This document shows positions 27,089 to 35,199 of a stretch of 64,000 nucleotides of DNA, piece after piece. This DNA is from Enterobacter asburiae. GTDB lineage: Bacteria; Pseudomonadota; Gammaproteobacteria; Enterobacterales; Enterobacteriaceae. The translations under genes and the position numbers were made by a program. The DNA is taken from assembly GCF_021440515.1 (NCBI RefSeq), contig NZ_JAKCMV010000043.1:1-64000 (forward strand), in the 5' to 3' direction. The notes under the pieces were generated by a model. The model did not search any database and was not told the DNA's origin. It saw nothing but the letters and a program-made list of their open reading frames with translations. The first letter of the stretch is position 1. Each line of letters begins with the position of its first letter.

Positions 27089-27508
27089 ATGAGCTATGTC
27101 ACTGAATTTCCTGCCGCAGAGCCGCAGGAGGCGGTCACCCATTTTTTACGCCGCCTGAGCGTCGAGACCGACTGCGCCGACGTGCATCACGCCATCGAAA
27201 ACCAGCAGCAGGACTTCGTTTTACTGCACGTGGTAGGGAAAGCCGAGCAGTTTGCCCGTCGCCACGTGCCGGGAGCGCTGCATCTGCCCTGGAGCCAGAT
27301 CGCCGCAGAGCGCATGGCCCAGTGGCCTGCCGGTACGCTGTTCGTGGTGTACTGCGCCGGGCCGCACTGCAACGGTGCCGACCGCGCCGCGCTGAAGCTG
27401 GCCCGCCTGGGGCTGCCGGTCAAAATCATGCTGGGCGGCATCACCGGCTGGGAAGATGAAAAGTTCGCCTTTGCGGGTGAAAGCGAAGCCGCTACGCAGG
27501 GATCGTGA
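27089..27508 (+). CDS. Rhodanese-domain protein
   Basis: Single-domain rhodanese-like protein, 139 aa, cytosolic. The active-site loop YCAGPHCNGADRAA places the likely sulfur-accepting Cys at 89, with a second Cys at 94. GHVPGALHLPW-type (RRHVPGALHLPW) and LGGITGWEDE motifs are typical of the fold. GGAGAAAGAGTC precedes the ATG. It is divergent from the FtrA-like regulator, 91 bp between starts, and probably regulated by it. It may transfer sulfane sulfur; the substrate is unknown. A MetJ-controlled methionine gene follows on the same strand, separated by its own promoter. Confidence 0.88.
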   Translation: MSYVTEFPAAEPQEAVTHFLRRLSVETDCADVHHAIENQQQDFVLLHVVGKAEQFARRHVPGALHLPWSQIAAERMAQWPAGTLFVVYCAGPHCNGADRAALKLARLGLPVKIMLGGITGWEDEKFAFAGESEAATQGS

Positions 27509-27559
27509 ATTTTTTTCAACACAGATGAAATTTTCTCGTTTGTCCTGGCGGGGCGGATA

Positions 27560-27596
27560 TGACATCTTTTTTGGACATTTAGACATCCAGAAGTCT
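27560..27596 (+). promoter_or_regulatory. Tandem met boxes (MetJ operator)
   Basis: Three contiguous 8-mers GGACATTT, AGACATCC and AGAAGTCT (27573-27596), plus TGACATCT at 27560-27567 five bases earlier, resemble the MetJ consensus AGACGTCT in tandem 8-bp register. They lie 63-100 bp before the MetE-like gene. Confidence 0.8.
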
Positions 27597-27658
27597 AAAA
27601 ATTCAAATAATGAATTATCACTGCTGGCAACTACCGCCAGCAGACAGAGGAGATTTCC

Positions 27659-28762
27659 ATGCAACGACAACACGCCCCGTACCGCGCCGATGTAGTAGGC
27701 AGCTTTTTACGCCCGGATGCTATCAAGCAGGCTCGCCAGCAGTTTGCCAGCGGTGAAATTGATGCGGGGCAGCTTCGCGCCGTAGAGGACGAGGCTATCC
27801 GCCACGTTGTCGAACAGCAGTGCGCCTGCGGGCTGCACGTGGTCACCGACGGCGAGTTTCGTCGAGCCTGGTGGCATTTTGACTTCTTCGACGGCTTGCA
27901 GGGCGTGGAGCGCTACGACGCAAATCAGGGGATCCAGTTCAACGGCGTGCAGACCAAAGCGCACGGCGTGCGCGTGACGGGAAAACTCGGCTTTGGCGAT
28001 CACCCGATGCTGGAAGATTTCCGCTATCTGAAAAGCATCAGCGGCAATGCCCAGCCGAAGATGACCATTCCAAGCCCGAGCGTGCTGCACTTCCGCGGCG
28101 GCCGCAAAGATATCGACGCCACCGTCTACCCGGATCTGGACGCCTATTTCGACGATCTGGCGACCACCTGGCGCGACGCGATTCAGGCCTTTTACGCCGC
28201 AGGCTGCCGTTATTTGCAGCTGGATGACACCGTCTGGGCGTACCTTTGCTCTGACGATCAGCGCCGCCAGATCCGCGAGCGCGGGGATGACGTCGACGAG
28301 CTGGCGCGAACCTACGCCCGCGTGCTGAATAAAGCGCTGGAAGGCAAGCCGGAGGATCTCACCGTCGGGCTGCACGTCTGCCGCGGCAACTTCCGCTCGA
28401 CCTGGATTTCCGAAGGCGGCTACGAGCCGGTGGCAGAAGTGCTGTTTGGCACGGTCAACGTTGATGCGTTCTTCCTGGAGTACGACAACGACCGCAGCGG
28501 CGACTTTGCGCCACTGCGCTTCGTGCGCCCCGGCAAGCAGCAGGTGGTGCTCGGCCTGATCACCACCAAAAACGGCGAGCTGGAGAACCCGCAGGGGGTT
28601 AAAGCGCGTCTGGAAGAGGCGGCGAAGTACGTGGCGAAAGAGCAAATCTGCTTAAGCCCGCAGTGCGGCTTTGCCTCCACCGAAGAGGGCAACACCCTGA
28701 GCGAAACCCAGCAGTGGGACAAGGTGCGTCTGGTGACGCAGATCGCCAGCGAAGTCTGGTAA
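27659..28762 (+). CDS. MetE C-terminal-like cobalamin-independent methionine synthase family protein
   Basis: Protein of 367 aa corresponding to the catalytic C-terminal half of MetE. The HxC zinc pair is His239-Cys241 (GLHVCRGNF), with a later Cys336 (SPQCGFAS) and a candidate Glu284 (FFLEYD). TDGEFRRAWW near 65 and QLDDTVWAY near 188 are typical of the family. It lacks the N-terminal folate-binding half, so it may use a different methyl donor such as S-methylmethionine or a simpler folate; this is inference. AGAGGAGATTTCC precedes the ATG. Tandem met boxes upstream predict repression by MetJ with SAM, which strongly supports a role in methionine supply. Confidence 0.88.
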   Translation: MQRQHAPYRADVVGSFLRPDAIKQARQQFASGEIDAGQLRAVEDEAIRHVVEQQCACGLHVVTDGEFRRAWWHFDFFDGLQGVERYDANQGIQFNGVQTKAHGVRVTGKLGFGDHPMLEDFRYLKSISGNAQPKMTIPSPSVLHFRGGRKDIDATVYPDLDAYFDDLATTWRDAIQAFYAAGCRYLQLDDTVWAYLCSDDQRRQIRERGDDVDELARTYARVLNKALEGKPEDLTVGLHVCRGNFRSTWISEGGYEPVAEVLFGTVNVDAFFLEYDNDRSGDFAPLRFVRPGKQQVVLGLITTKNGELENPQGVKARLEEAAKYVAKEQICLSPQCGFASTEEGNTLSETQQWDKVRLVTQIASEVW

Positions 28763-28770
28763 GTCGTAAG

Positions 28771-28799
28771 CAGCGCTGCATTATAAAAGTGCAGCGCTG
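28771..28799. promoter_or_regulatory. Inverted repeat: candidate NtrC site or terminator
   Basis: CAGCGCTGCA (28771-28780) and TGCAGCGCTG (28790-28799) are perfect inverse complements. The inner part GCAT-N7-GTGC (28778-28792) differs by one base from the NtrC half-site pattern GCAC-N7-GTGC and lies about 75-90 bp before a sigma-54 promoter. It is also just after the MetE-like gene and could act as its terminator, though it lacks a T run. Confidence 0.5.
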
Positions 28800-28864
28800 A
28801 CTCATTGTGAGTCGTTTTCCCGTCACGCCGTTTATTCATCCCTGCAAATCCACCGTCTTCATCC

Positions 28865-28879
28865 TGGCATCCTTTTTGC
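28865..28879 (+). promoter_or_regulatory. Sigma-54 promoter of the urt operon
   Basis: TGGCAT-CCTTT-TTGC matches the -24/-12 pattern TGGCAC-N5-TTGC with the required GG-N10-GC spacing (GG at 28866-28867, GC at 28878-28879). It lies 80 bp before the urtA start, consistent with nitrogen-controlled expression. Confidence 0.75.
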
Positions 28880-28958
28880 TCTGCTTAAGCTGACACCTTT
28901 TTCTGCGTCCACGCCGTAACGGACGTTTTCGCACAGCTTTCTTTTCAGGAGTGAAAAT

Positions 28959-30230
28959 ATGCATCGTCGTACCTTGTTAAAAGCTTTTGCACTGTCGGCC
29001 AGCGTGGTTGCAATGGGAATGAGTTTTGGCGTGCAGGCTGCCGACACCATCAAAGTGGGGATCATGCACTCGCTGTCCGGCACGATGGCGATTTCCGAAA
29101 CGCCCCTGAAAGACGTTGCGCTGATGACCATCGATGAGATCAACGCCAAAGGCGGCGTGCTGGGGAAAAAGCTGGAGCCGGTGGTGGTGGATCCCGCCTC
29201 TAACTGGCCGCTTTTTGCCGAAAAAGCGCGTCAGCTTCTGAGCCAGGATAAAGTGGCGGTGGTCTTCGGCTGCTGGACGTCGGTGTCGCGCAAATCGGTA
29301 CTGCCGGTGTTTGAGGAGCTGAACGGGCTGCTGTTCTATCCGGTGCAGTACGAAGGGGAAGAGATGTCGCCAAACGTCTTCTATACCGGGGCGGCGCCTA
29401 ACCAGCAGGCAATCCCGGCGGTGGAGTACCTGATGAGCGAGGACGGCGGCAGCGCGAAGCGCTTCTTCCTGCTCGGCACCGACTACGTTTATCCGCGCAC
29501 CACCAACAAGATCCTCCGCGCCTTCCTGCACTCAAAAGGCGTCGAGGATAAAGATATCGAAGAGGTCTACACCCCGTTTGGCCACAGCGATTACCAGACC
29601 ATCGTTGCCAACATCAAAAAATTCTCGGCGGGCGGAAAAACGGCGGTGGTGTCCACCATCAACGGCGATTCCAACGTGCCGTTCTATAAAGAGCTGGCAA
29701 ACCAGGGGCTGAAGGCGACCGACGTGCCGGTGGTGGCCTTCTCGGTAGGCGAAGAGGAGCTGCGCGGCATCGACACCAAACCGCTGGTGGGCAACCTGGC
29801 GGCGTGGAACTACTTTGAGTCCGTTGATAACCCGACCAACCAGGCCTTCGTGGCGGATTACAAAGCCTACGCCAAAGCGCACAAGCTGCCGAACGCTGAC
29901 TCGGTCGTCACCAACGACCCGATGGAGGCCACCTACGTCGGCATTCATATGTGGGCGCAGGCGGTCGAAAAAGCGGGCACCACCGACGTGGACAAAGTGC
30001 GTGCGGCGATGGCGGGACAATCCTTTAAGGCGCCGTCGGGCTTTACGCTGACGATGGACGCCACCAACCACCACCTGCACAAGCCGGTGATGATCGGTGA
30101 AATCGAGGGCAACGGGCAGTTCAACGTGGTGTGGCAGACCGAAGAGCCGGTGCGCGCCCAGCCGTGGAGCCCGTTCATCGCCGGGAATGACAAAAAGCCT
30201 GACCAGCCGATGAAAACCGCCAGCAACTAA
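28959..30230 (+). CDS. urtA: Urea ABC transporter substrate-binding protein UrtA
   Basis: Periplasmic binding protein of 423 aa in the branched-chain/amide family (Peripla_BP_5). The signal peptide has a twin-arginine-like start (MHRRTLLKAF) and ends at VQA near residue 27. UrtA signatures include VGIMHSLSGTMAISE and GCWTSVSRKSVLPVFEE. It captures urea, possibly short amides, for import. CAGGAGTGAAAAT precedes the ATG. It is the first gene of urtABCDE. A sigma-54 promoter about 80 bp upstream predicts induction under nitrogen limitation. Confidence 0.95.
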   Translation: MHRRTLLKAFALSASVVAMGMSFGVQAADTIKVGIMHSLSGTMAISETPLKDVALMTIDEINAKGGVLGKKLEPVVVDPASNWPLFAEKARQLLSQDKVAVVFGCWTSVSRKSVLPVFEELNGLLFYPVQYEGEEMSPNVFYTGAAPNQQAIPAVEYLMSEDGGSAKRFFLLGTDYVYPRTTNKILRAFLHSKGVEDKDIEEVYTPFGHSDYQTIVANIKKFSAGGKTAVVSTINGDSNVPFYKELANQGLKATDVPVVAFSVGEEELRGIDTKPLVGNLAAWNYFESVDNPTNQAFVADYKAYAKAHKLPNADSVVTNDPMEATYVGIHMWAQAVEKAGTTDVDKVRAAMAGQSFKAPSGFTLTMDATNHHLHKPVMIGEIEGNGQFNVVWQTEEPVRAQPWSPFIAGNDKKPDQPMKTASN

Positions 30231-30249
30231 GCCACGCCGGGAGAAAGCC

Positions 30250-31824
30250 ATGAACGCCATGCGCATTATCGTCGCACTTGTATGGCTTGCCGGACTGCTG
30301 CCAGGGATGGCGCAGGCATCGGATGCCGATAACTTTGTTGCCGCCAGCCGCAGCCAGCAGGCTGCAATGCTGGAGCAGTGGGCCGCGTCGCCCGACCCGG
30401 CACGCCTGCCGCTGTTGCGGGCCCTGCAAAAAGAGAGCCTGTATCTCGATAGCCAAAAACACGCCTTTGTGCGCAATCAGGACAAGCTTGTGCCGCTCGG
30501 TGATGCCGCTGCCGCACAGGGCCAGACCAAAGCCGTTCGCCTGACCAACCGGCTGCGGGTGTTATCCGCCACCGCGCTGGCGACGCATCAGTTGGTGAGT
30601 GACAGTGTCACCGAAAGGCGCGCCGCCGCCCGTCAGATCCAGCGCGACGTGCGGCCGGATATGGCCGATTTTCTGCAAACGCGCCTGAACAGCGAAACGG
30701 ACGACGTGGCGCGCCAGTCGCTGAAGCTGGCGCTGGCGACCCTGCAACTCGCCAGCCCGCAGGCGGAGGTTCGCCGCAGCGCCGTGACGCTGTTGGGGCA
30801 GTCTGACGATCCTGAGGTGCAGTCAACGCTCACGCCGTTTACGCAGCCGCAAACCGAGCCGGATGCTGGCGTGCGTGCCGCCGCGCAGGAAAGCCTCGAC
30901 GGCATTCAGCATCGTCTGATGTGGGGGGATCTGCTCGGCCAGGCCTTTATGGGGATGTCGCTGGGCTCCGTGCTGCTGCTGGCGGCGCTCGGGCTGGCGA
31001 TCACCTACGGGCTGCTTGGGGTGATCAATATGGCGCACGGGGAGATGCTGATGCTGGGGGCATATGCAACCTGGATGGTGCAGCAGGCGATGGCGCAGTT
31101 TACCCCGCAGTGGCTGGCGCTCTATCCGGTGGTGGCGCTGCCGGTGGCCTTTATGCTGACCGCGTCGGTGGGGATGGTGCTGGAGCGCACGGTGATCCGC
31201 CATCTCTACGGTCGTCCGCTGGAAACCCTGCTCGCCACCTGGGGGATCAGCCTGATGATTATTCAGCTGGTGCGCATGACCTTTGGCGCGCAAAACCTGG
31301 AGGTGGCTAACCCGGCCTGGCTCTCCGGCGGGGTGCAGGTGTTCGCCAACCTGACGCTGCCCTGGAACCGCATCGTGGTGCTGGGCTTTGTCCTGCTGGT
31401 GCTGTTCTTCACCTGGCTTATTTTGAACAAAACCCGTCTGGGGCTGAACGTGCGCGCGGTGACGCAAAACCGCAGCATGGCGGCCTGCTGCGGCGTGCCG
31501 ACCGGGCGCGTGGACATGCTGGCCTTTGGGCTGGGATCGGGGATTGCCGGGCTGGGCGGCGTGGCTCTCTCGCAGCTGGGCAACGTCGGCCCGGAGCTGG
31601 GACAGGGCTATATCATAGACTCGTTCCTGGTGGTGGTGCTCGGCGGCGTCGGGCAGCTGGCGGGCAGCGTGGCGGCGGCCTTTGGGCTGGGCATTTTCAA
31701 CAAAATTCTGGAGCCGCAGATGGGGGCCGTTCTCGGCAAAATCCTGATTCTGGTGGCGATCATTCTGTTTATTCAGAAGCGTCCGCAGGGGCTGTTCGCC
31801 CTGAAAGGGAGGGTTATTGACTGA
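30250..31824 (+). CDS. urtB: Urea ABC transporter permease UrtB
   Basis: Inner-membrane permease of 524 aa, longer than LivH because of an N-terminal region of about 215 residues (signal, then a helical repeat-like part rich in Leu/Ala/Arg). This extension is usual for UrtB. The LivH-like membrane part spans about 225-515 with GLGVINMAHGEMLMLG-type sequence (LLGVINMAHGEMLMLGAY) and LGSGIAGLGGVALSQLG. GGGAGAAAGCC precedes the ATG, 19 bp after urtA. Its stop overlaps the urtC start (TGATG), a sign of coupled translation. Confidence 0.95.
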   Translation: MNAMRIIVALVWLAGLLPGMAQASDADNFVAASRSQQAAMLEQWAASPDPARLPLLRALQKESLYLDSQKHAFVRNQDKLVPLGDAAAAQGQTKAVRLTNRLRVLSATALATHQLVSDSVTERRAAARQIQRDVRPDMADFLQTRLNSETDDVARQSLKLALATLQLASPQAEVRRSAVTLLGQSDDPEVQSTLTPFTQPQTEPDAGVRAAAQESLDGIQHRLMWGDLLGQAFMGMSLGSVLLLAALGLAITYGLLGVINMAHGEMLMLGAYATWMVQQAMAQFTPQWLALYPVVALPVAFMLTASVGMVLERTVIRHLYGRPLETLLATWGISLMIIQLVRMTFGAQNLEVANPAWLSGGVQVFANLTLPWNRIVVLGFVLLVLFFTWLILNKTRLGLNVRAVTQNRSMAACCGVPTGRVDMLAFGLGSGIAGLGGVALSQLGNVGPELGQGYIIDSFLVVVLGGVGQLAGSVAAAFGLGIFNKILEPQMGAVLGKILILVAIILFIQKRPQGLFALKGRVID

Positions 31825-32897
31825 TGAGCCAGCCGCTTACCTTAACGCTGGCGCGTAAAGCGCCGCGAACCACCCGGATTGTCGGCAGCCTGCTGGTTGC
31901 CTTCCTGCTGGTGCTGCCGTTTCTGGCGCTGCTGCCCGCCACCCATCCGCTGGCGCTCTCAACCTGGATGTTGACCCTAATCGGCAAGATCCTCTGCTAC
32001 GCCATCGTTGCCGTGGCGCTGGATCTGGTCTGGGGCTACGCCGGAATGCTGTCGCTCGGCCACGGGATATTCTTCGCCCTCGGCGGCTATGCGATGGGGA
32101 TGTACCTGATGCGTCAGGCGGCGGGCGACGGCCTGCCCGCGTTTATGTCGTTTCTCTCCTGGAGCGAGCTACCGTGGTTCTGGTGGGGCACGCAGCACTT
32201 CGCCTGGGCGCTGGTGCTGATCGTCGCCGTTCCCGGCCTGCTGGCGCTGGCGTTCGGCTGGTTTGCGTTTCGCTCAAAAATCAAAGGGGTCTACTTCTCC
32301 ATCATGACCCAGGCGCTGACCTACGCGGGAATGCTGCTGTTCTTCCGTAACGAAACCGGCTTTGGCGGCAACAACGGCTTTACCGGCTTTACCACGCTGC
32401 TGGGCTTTTCGGTGACCGCCACCACCACGCGCATCGCGCTGTTTGTCGCCACCGTGATGCTGCTGTTGCTGGCGCTGGGGATCGGCTTTGCGCTGGCGAA
32501 AAGCAAGTTTGGCCGCATTCTGACGGCGGTGCGCGATGCGGAAAACCGCCTGACCTTCTGCGGCTACGATCCGCGCGGCTTTAAGCTGCTGGTCTGGACG
32601 CTCTCCGCCGTGCTGTGCGGACTGGCGGGGGCGCTGTATGTCCCGCAGGTGGGGATTATCAACCCCGGCGAAATGTCGCCGACTAACTCCATTGAAGCGG
32701 CGATCTGGGTGGCGCTGGGCGGCCGCGGCACGCTGGTCGGCCCGGTGATTGGCGCGGCGCTGGTCAACGGCGCGAAAAGCCTCTTTACCGTGGCGATGCC
32801 GGAGTACTGGCAGCTGTTTCTGGGGCTAATTTTTATCGCCGTCACGCTGTTTTTACCGCGCGGCGTCTACGGTCTGTTTCGTAAGGGAGAGAAATAA
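31824..32897 (+). CDS. urtC: Urea ABC transporter permease UrtC
   Basis: Second inner-membrane permease, 357 aa, LivM-like with about nine helices. Typical stretches are DLVWGYAGMLSLGHGIFFALG near 70-90 and AVRDAENRLTFCGYDPRGFKLLVWT near 235-260. It forms the urea channel with UrtB. It overlaps urtB by one base at the start and urtD by one base at the end (TAATG). Confidence 0.95.
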   Translation: MSQPLTLTLARKAPRTTRIVGSLLVAFLLVLPFLALLPATHPLALSTWMLTLIGKILCYAIVAVALDLVWGYAGMLSLGHGIFFALGGYAMGMYLMRQAAGDGLPAFMSFLSWSELPWFWWGTQHFAWALVLIVAVPGLLALAFGWFAFRSKIKGVYFSIMTQALTYAGMLLFFRNETGFGGNNGFTGFTTLLGFSVTATTTRIALFVATVMLLLLALGIGFALAKSKFGRILTAVRDAENRLTFCGYDPRGFKLLVWTLSAVLCGLAGALYVPQVGIINPGEMSPTNSIEAAIWVALGGRGTLVGPVIGAALVNGAKSLFTVAMPEYWQLFLGLIFIAVTLFLPRGVYGLFRKGEK

Positions 32898-33694
32898 TGC
32901 AGCCAGCCGAAGGCCTTTTTACCCGCCAGCTGCCGGGCGATCGCTACCGGGAGCAAACCGACCCGGTGCTCCAGCTTGACGCCATCAACGTGAATTTTGA
33001 CGGCTTTCAGGCGCTGACGGATCTGTCGCTCAACATCGGCGTAGGGGAGCTGCGCTGCGTGATTGGCCCTAACGGCGCGGGGAAAACCACGCTGATGGAC
33101 GTTATCACCGGCAAGACGCGGCCCCAGAGCGGAAGGGCGATTTACGATCAGTCTATCGACTTAACCGCGCTGGACTCCGCCGCCATCGCCCGCCAGGGGA
33201 TCGGGCGTAAATTCCAGAAACCGACGGTGTTCGAAGCGCTGACGGTGTGGGAAAACCTCGAGCTGGCGATGAAGTGCGATAAGTCGGTGTGGGCCAGCCT
33301 GCGGGCAAAGCTGACCGGGGAACAGGCCGACCGCATTGACGAGATGCTGGTTCTGCTGCGCCTGAGCGGCGAGCGCGACCGCCGCGCCGGGCTGCTTTCC
33401 CACGGCCAGAAGCAGTTTCTCGAAATCGGCATGCTGCTGGTGCAGGACCCGCATCTGCTGTTGCTAGACGAGCCCGCCGCCGGGATGACGGATGCGGAAA
33501 CCGAATACACCGCCGAGCTGTTTCGCACCCTGGCGGGAAAACATTCGCTGATGGTGGTGGAGCACGACATGGGGTTTGTCGAAACCATTGCCGATCGCGT
33601 AACCGTTTTGCATCAGGGCCGCGTGCTGGCGGAAGGATCGCTACGCGAGGTGCAGGCCAACGAGCAGGTGATTGACGTCTATCTGGGGCGCTAA
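32897..33694 (+). CDS. urtD: Urea ABC transporter ATP-binding protein UrtD
   Basis: ABC ATPase of 265 aa in the LivG/UrtD group. Walker A is GPNGAGKTT near residue 56, the signature is LSHGQKQ (LSHGQKQFLEIGMLL) and Walker B is LLLLDEPAAGM. An N-terminal extension of about 20 residues precedes the ATPase fold, as in other UrtD proteins. It powers urea import together with UrtE. GTAAGGGAGAGAA lies before the ATG inside the end of urtC. Confidence 0.95.
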   Translation: MQPAEGLFTRQLPGDRYREQTDPVLQLDAINVNFDGFQALTDLSLNIGVGELRCVIGPNGAGKTTLMDVITGKTRPQSGRAIYDQSIDLTALDSAAIARQGIGRKFQKPTVFEALTVWENLELAMKCDKSVWASLRAKLTGEQADRIDEMLVLLRLSGERDRRAGLLSHGQKQFLEIGMLLVQDPHLLLLDEPAAGMTDAETEYTAELFRTLAGKHSLMVVEHDMGFVETIADRVTVLHQGRVLAEGSLREVQANEQVIDVYLGR

Positions 33695-33704
33695 AGGAGC
33701 CGAC

Positions 33705-34403
33705 ATGCTACAGGTTAACGAACTGAATCAGTATTACGGCGGGAGCCACATCCTGCGCGGCGTGAGCTTTGAGGCGGTCACGGGGGAAGTGACCTGCCTG
33801 CTCGGGCGCAACGGGGTGGGTAAAACCACGCTGCTGAAGTGCCTGATGGGGCTGATCCCGGCGAAAACGGGCGAGGTGATTTGGCAGGGCAAGAAGATCA
33901 CCCACAGCAGGCCGCACCAGCGGGTGCAGTCCGGCGTGGCCTACGTGCCGCAGGGGCGGGAGATCTTTCCGCGCCTGACGGTGGAAGAGAATCTGCTGCT
34001 GGGGCTGTCGCGTTTTTCCGCGCGGGAGGCGAAAAGCGTGCCGGAAGAGATCTGGCAGCTTTTCCCGGTACTAAAAGAGATGAAGCACCGTCGCGGGGGC
34101 GATCTCTCCGGCGGGCAACAGCAGCAGCTGGCGATTGGCCGCGCGCTGGCGAGCCGCCCGCAGCTGCTCATTCTGGACGAGCCCACCGAGGGCATTCAGC
34201 CGTCGGTCATCAAAGAGATTGGGCTGGTGATCCGCCAGCTTGCCAACCGGGGTGATATGGCGATTCTGCTGGTGGAGCAGTTTTACGACTTCGCCGCCGA
34301 GCTGGCGGACAGCTACCTGCTGATGTCGCGCGGGAGCATTATCCAGCGCGGACGCGGTGAAAATATGGAGCAGGAGGGCGTTCGCGGGCTGGTTGCGATC
34401 TGA
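33705..34403 (+). CDS. urtE: Urea ABC transporter ATP-binding protein UrtE
   Basis: ABC ATPase of 232 aa in the LivF/UrtE group. Walker A is GRNGVGKTT, the signature [15 protein letters not shown] and Walker [23 protein letters not shown] sits 7 nt before the ATG at 33705, which is preferred over a longer reading beginning inside urtD. It completes the urtABCDE operon. No urease genes are in this window; they must lie elsewhere if imported urea is used as nitrogen. The stop codon abuts a Zur operator for zinT. Confidence 0.95.
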   Translation: MLQVNELNQYYGGSHILRGVSFEAVTGEVTCLLGRNGVGKTTLLKCLMGLIPAKTGEVIWQGKKITHSRPHQRVQSGVAYVPQGREIFPRLTVEENLLLGLSRFSAREAKSVPEEIWQLFPVLKEMKHRRGGDLSGGQQQQLAIGRALASRPQLLILDEPTEGIQPSVIKEIGLVIRQLANRGDMAILLVEQFYDFAAELADSYLLMSRGSIIQRGRGENMEQEGVRGLVAI

Positions 34404-34422
34404 AATGTTATACTATAACATT
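34404..34422 (+). promoter_or_regulatory. Zur operator of zinT
   Basis: AATGTTATACTATAACATT is a perfect 9-1-9 palindrome and matches the enterobacterial Zur box core (GAAATGTTATA-N-TATAACATTTC), with GA also present on the left. It starts immediately after the urtE stop and lies 34 bp before the zinT start. Confidence 0.92.
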
Positions 34423-34455
34423 CTCATTCTTATAAAACGGAATGAGGGTTTTGTT

Positions 34456-35097
34456 TTGGCTATACATATTGGGAAATTTGCAATGGCTCTGGGGGCGCTG
34501 CTGGTCAGCGGCCAGCTGTTCGCCCACTCGCACGGTCACCAGATGACCGAGGCCGAGCAGAAAGCGGCGAACGGTGTATTTGAAGATAAGGACGTCAAGG
34601 ATCGAAAACTGTCCGACTGGGACGGGACCTGGCAGTCGGTCTACCCGTTCCTGGTCGACGGCGCGCTGGATCCGGTGTTCAAAAAGAAAGCCGAAAAGGA
34701 CACTAGCAAGACGTTTGACGAGGTGAAGGCCTATTACCGCACCGGTTACGCCACCGACGTTGATTCCATCGGCATTGAAAACAGCGTGATGGAGTTCCAC
34801 AAAGGCAAGGCGGTAAGCAGCTGCCGGTATGATTACAGCGGCTATAAGATCCTGACCTACGCGTCGGGCAAGAAGGGCGTTCGCTACCTGTTTGAGTGTA
34901 AAGACGCCAGCAGCACGGCGCCGAAATTTGTGCAGTTCAGCGACCATATCATCGGGCCAAAAGCCTCATCCCATTTCCACATCTTTATGGGCAACACCTC
35001 CCACGAGGCGCTGCTGAAAGAGATGGATAACTGGCCGACCTATTATCCGAACGAGATGTTTAAAGAGCAGGTGGTGGAGGAGATGTTGCACCACTAA
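34456..35097 (+). CDS. zinT: Periplasmic zinc-binding protein ZinT
   Basis: ZinT/YodA family metal-binding protein, 213 aa, that helps supply zinc to ZnuABC under zinc shortage. A Sec signal peptide ends near FAHSHGHQ, followed by a His-rich start and the ZinT domain ([36 protein letters not shown] with zinc-ligand His residues). The start is read as TTG at 34456: GAGGG lies 7 nt upstream and the resulting N-terminus ([13 protein letters not shown]) aligns with E. coli MAIRLYKLAVALG. A perfect Zur palindrome precedes it. Confidence 0.94.
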   Translation: MAIHIGKFAMALGALLVSGQLFAHSHGHQMTEAEQKAANGVFEDKDVKDRKLSDWDGTWQSVYPFLVDGALDPVFKKKAEKDTSKTFDEVKAYYRTGYATDVDSIGIENSVMEFHKGKAVSSCRYDYSGYKILTYASGKKGVRYLFECKDASSTAPKFVQFSDHIIGPKASSHFHIFMGNTSHEALLKEMDNWPTYYPNEMFKEQVVEEMLHH

Positions 35098-35109
35098 GCG
35101 GTTACGTTT

Positions 35110-35199
35110 GCCGGGTGGCGCTGCGCTTACCCGGCCTACGTTGGCTAAATACGATACGATTAGGGTTTTGTAGGTCGGGTAAGCGTAGCGCCACCCGAC
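35110..35199. repeat. Paired REP elements (BIME) entering the ydeE coding end
   Basis: A REP unit at 35110-35139 and an inverted unit at 35170-35199 flank a 30-bp spacer. The second lies wholly inside the ydeE reading frame and encodes its last residues. Confidence 0.9.
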
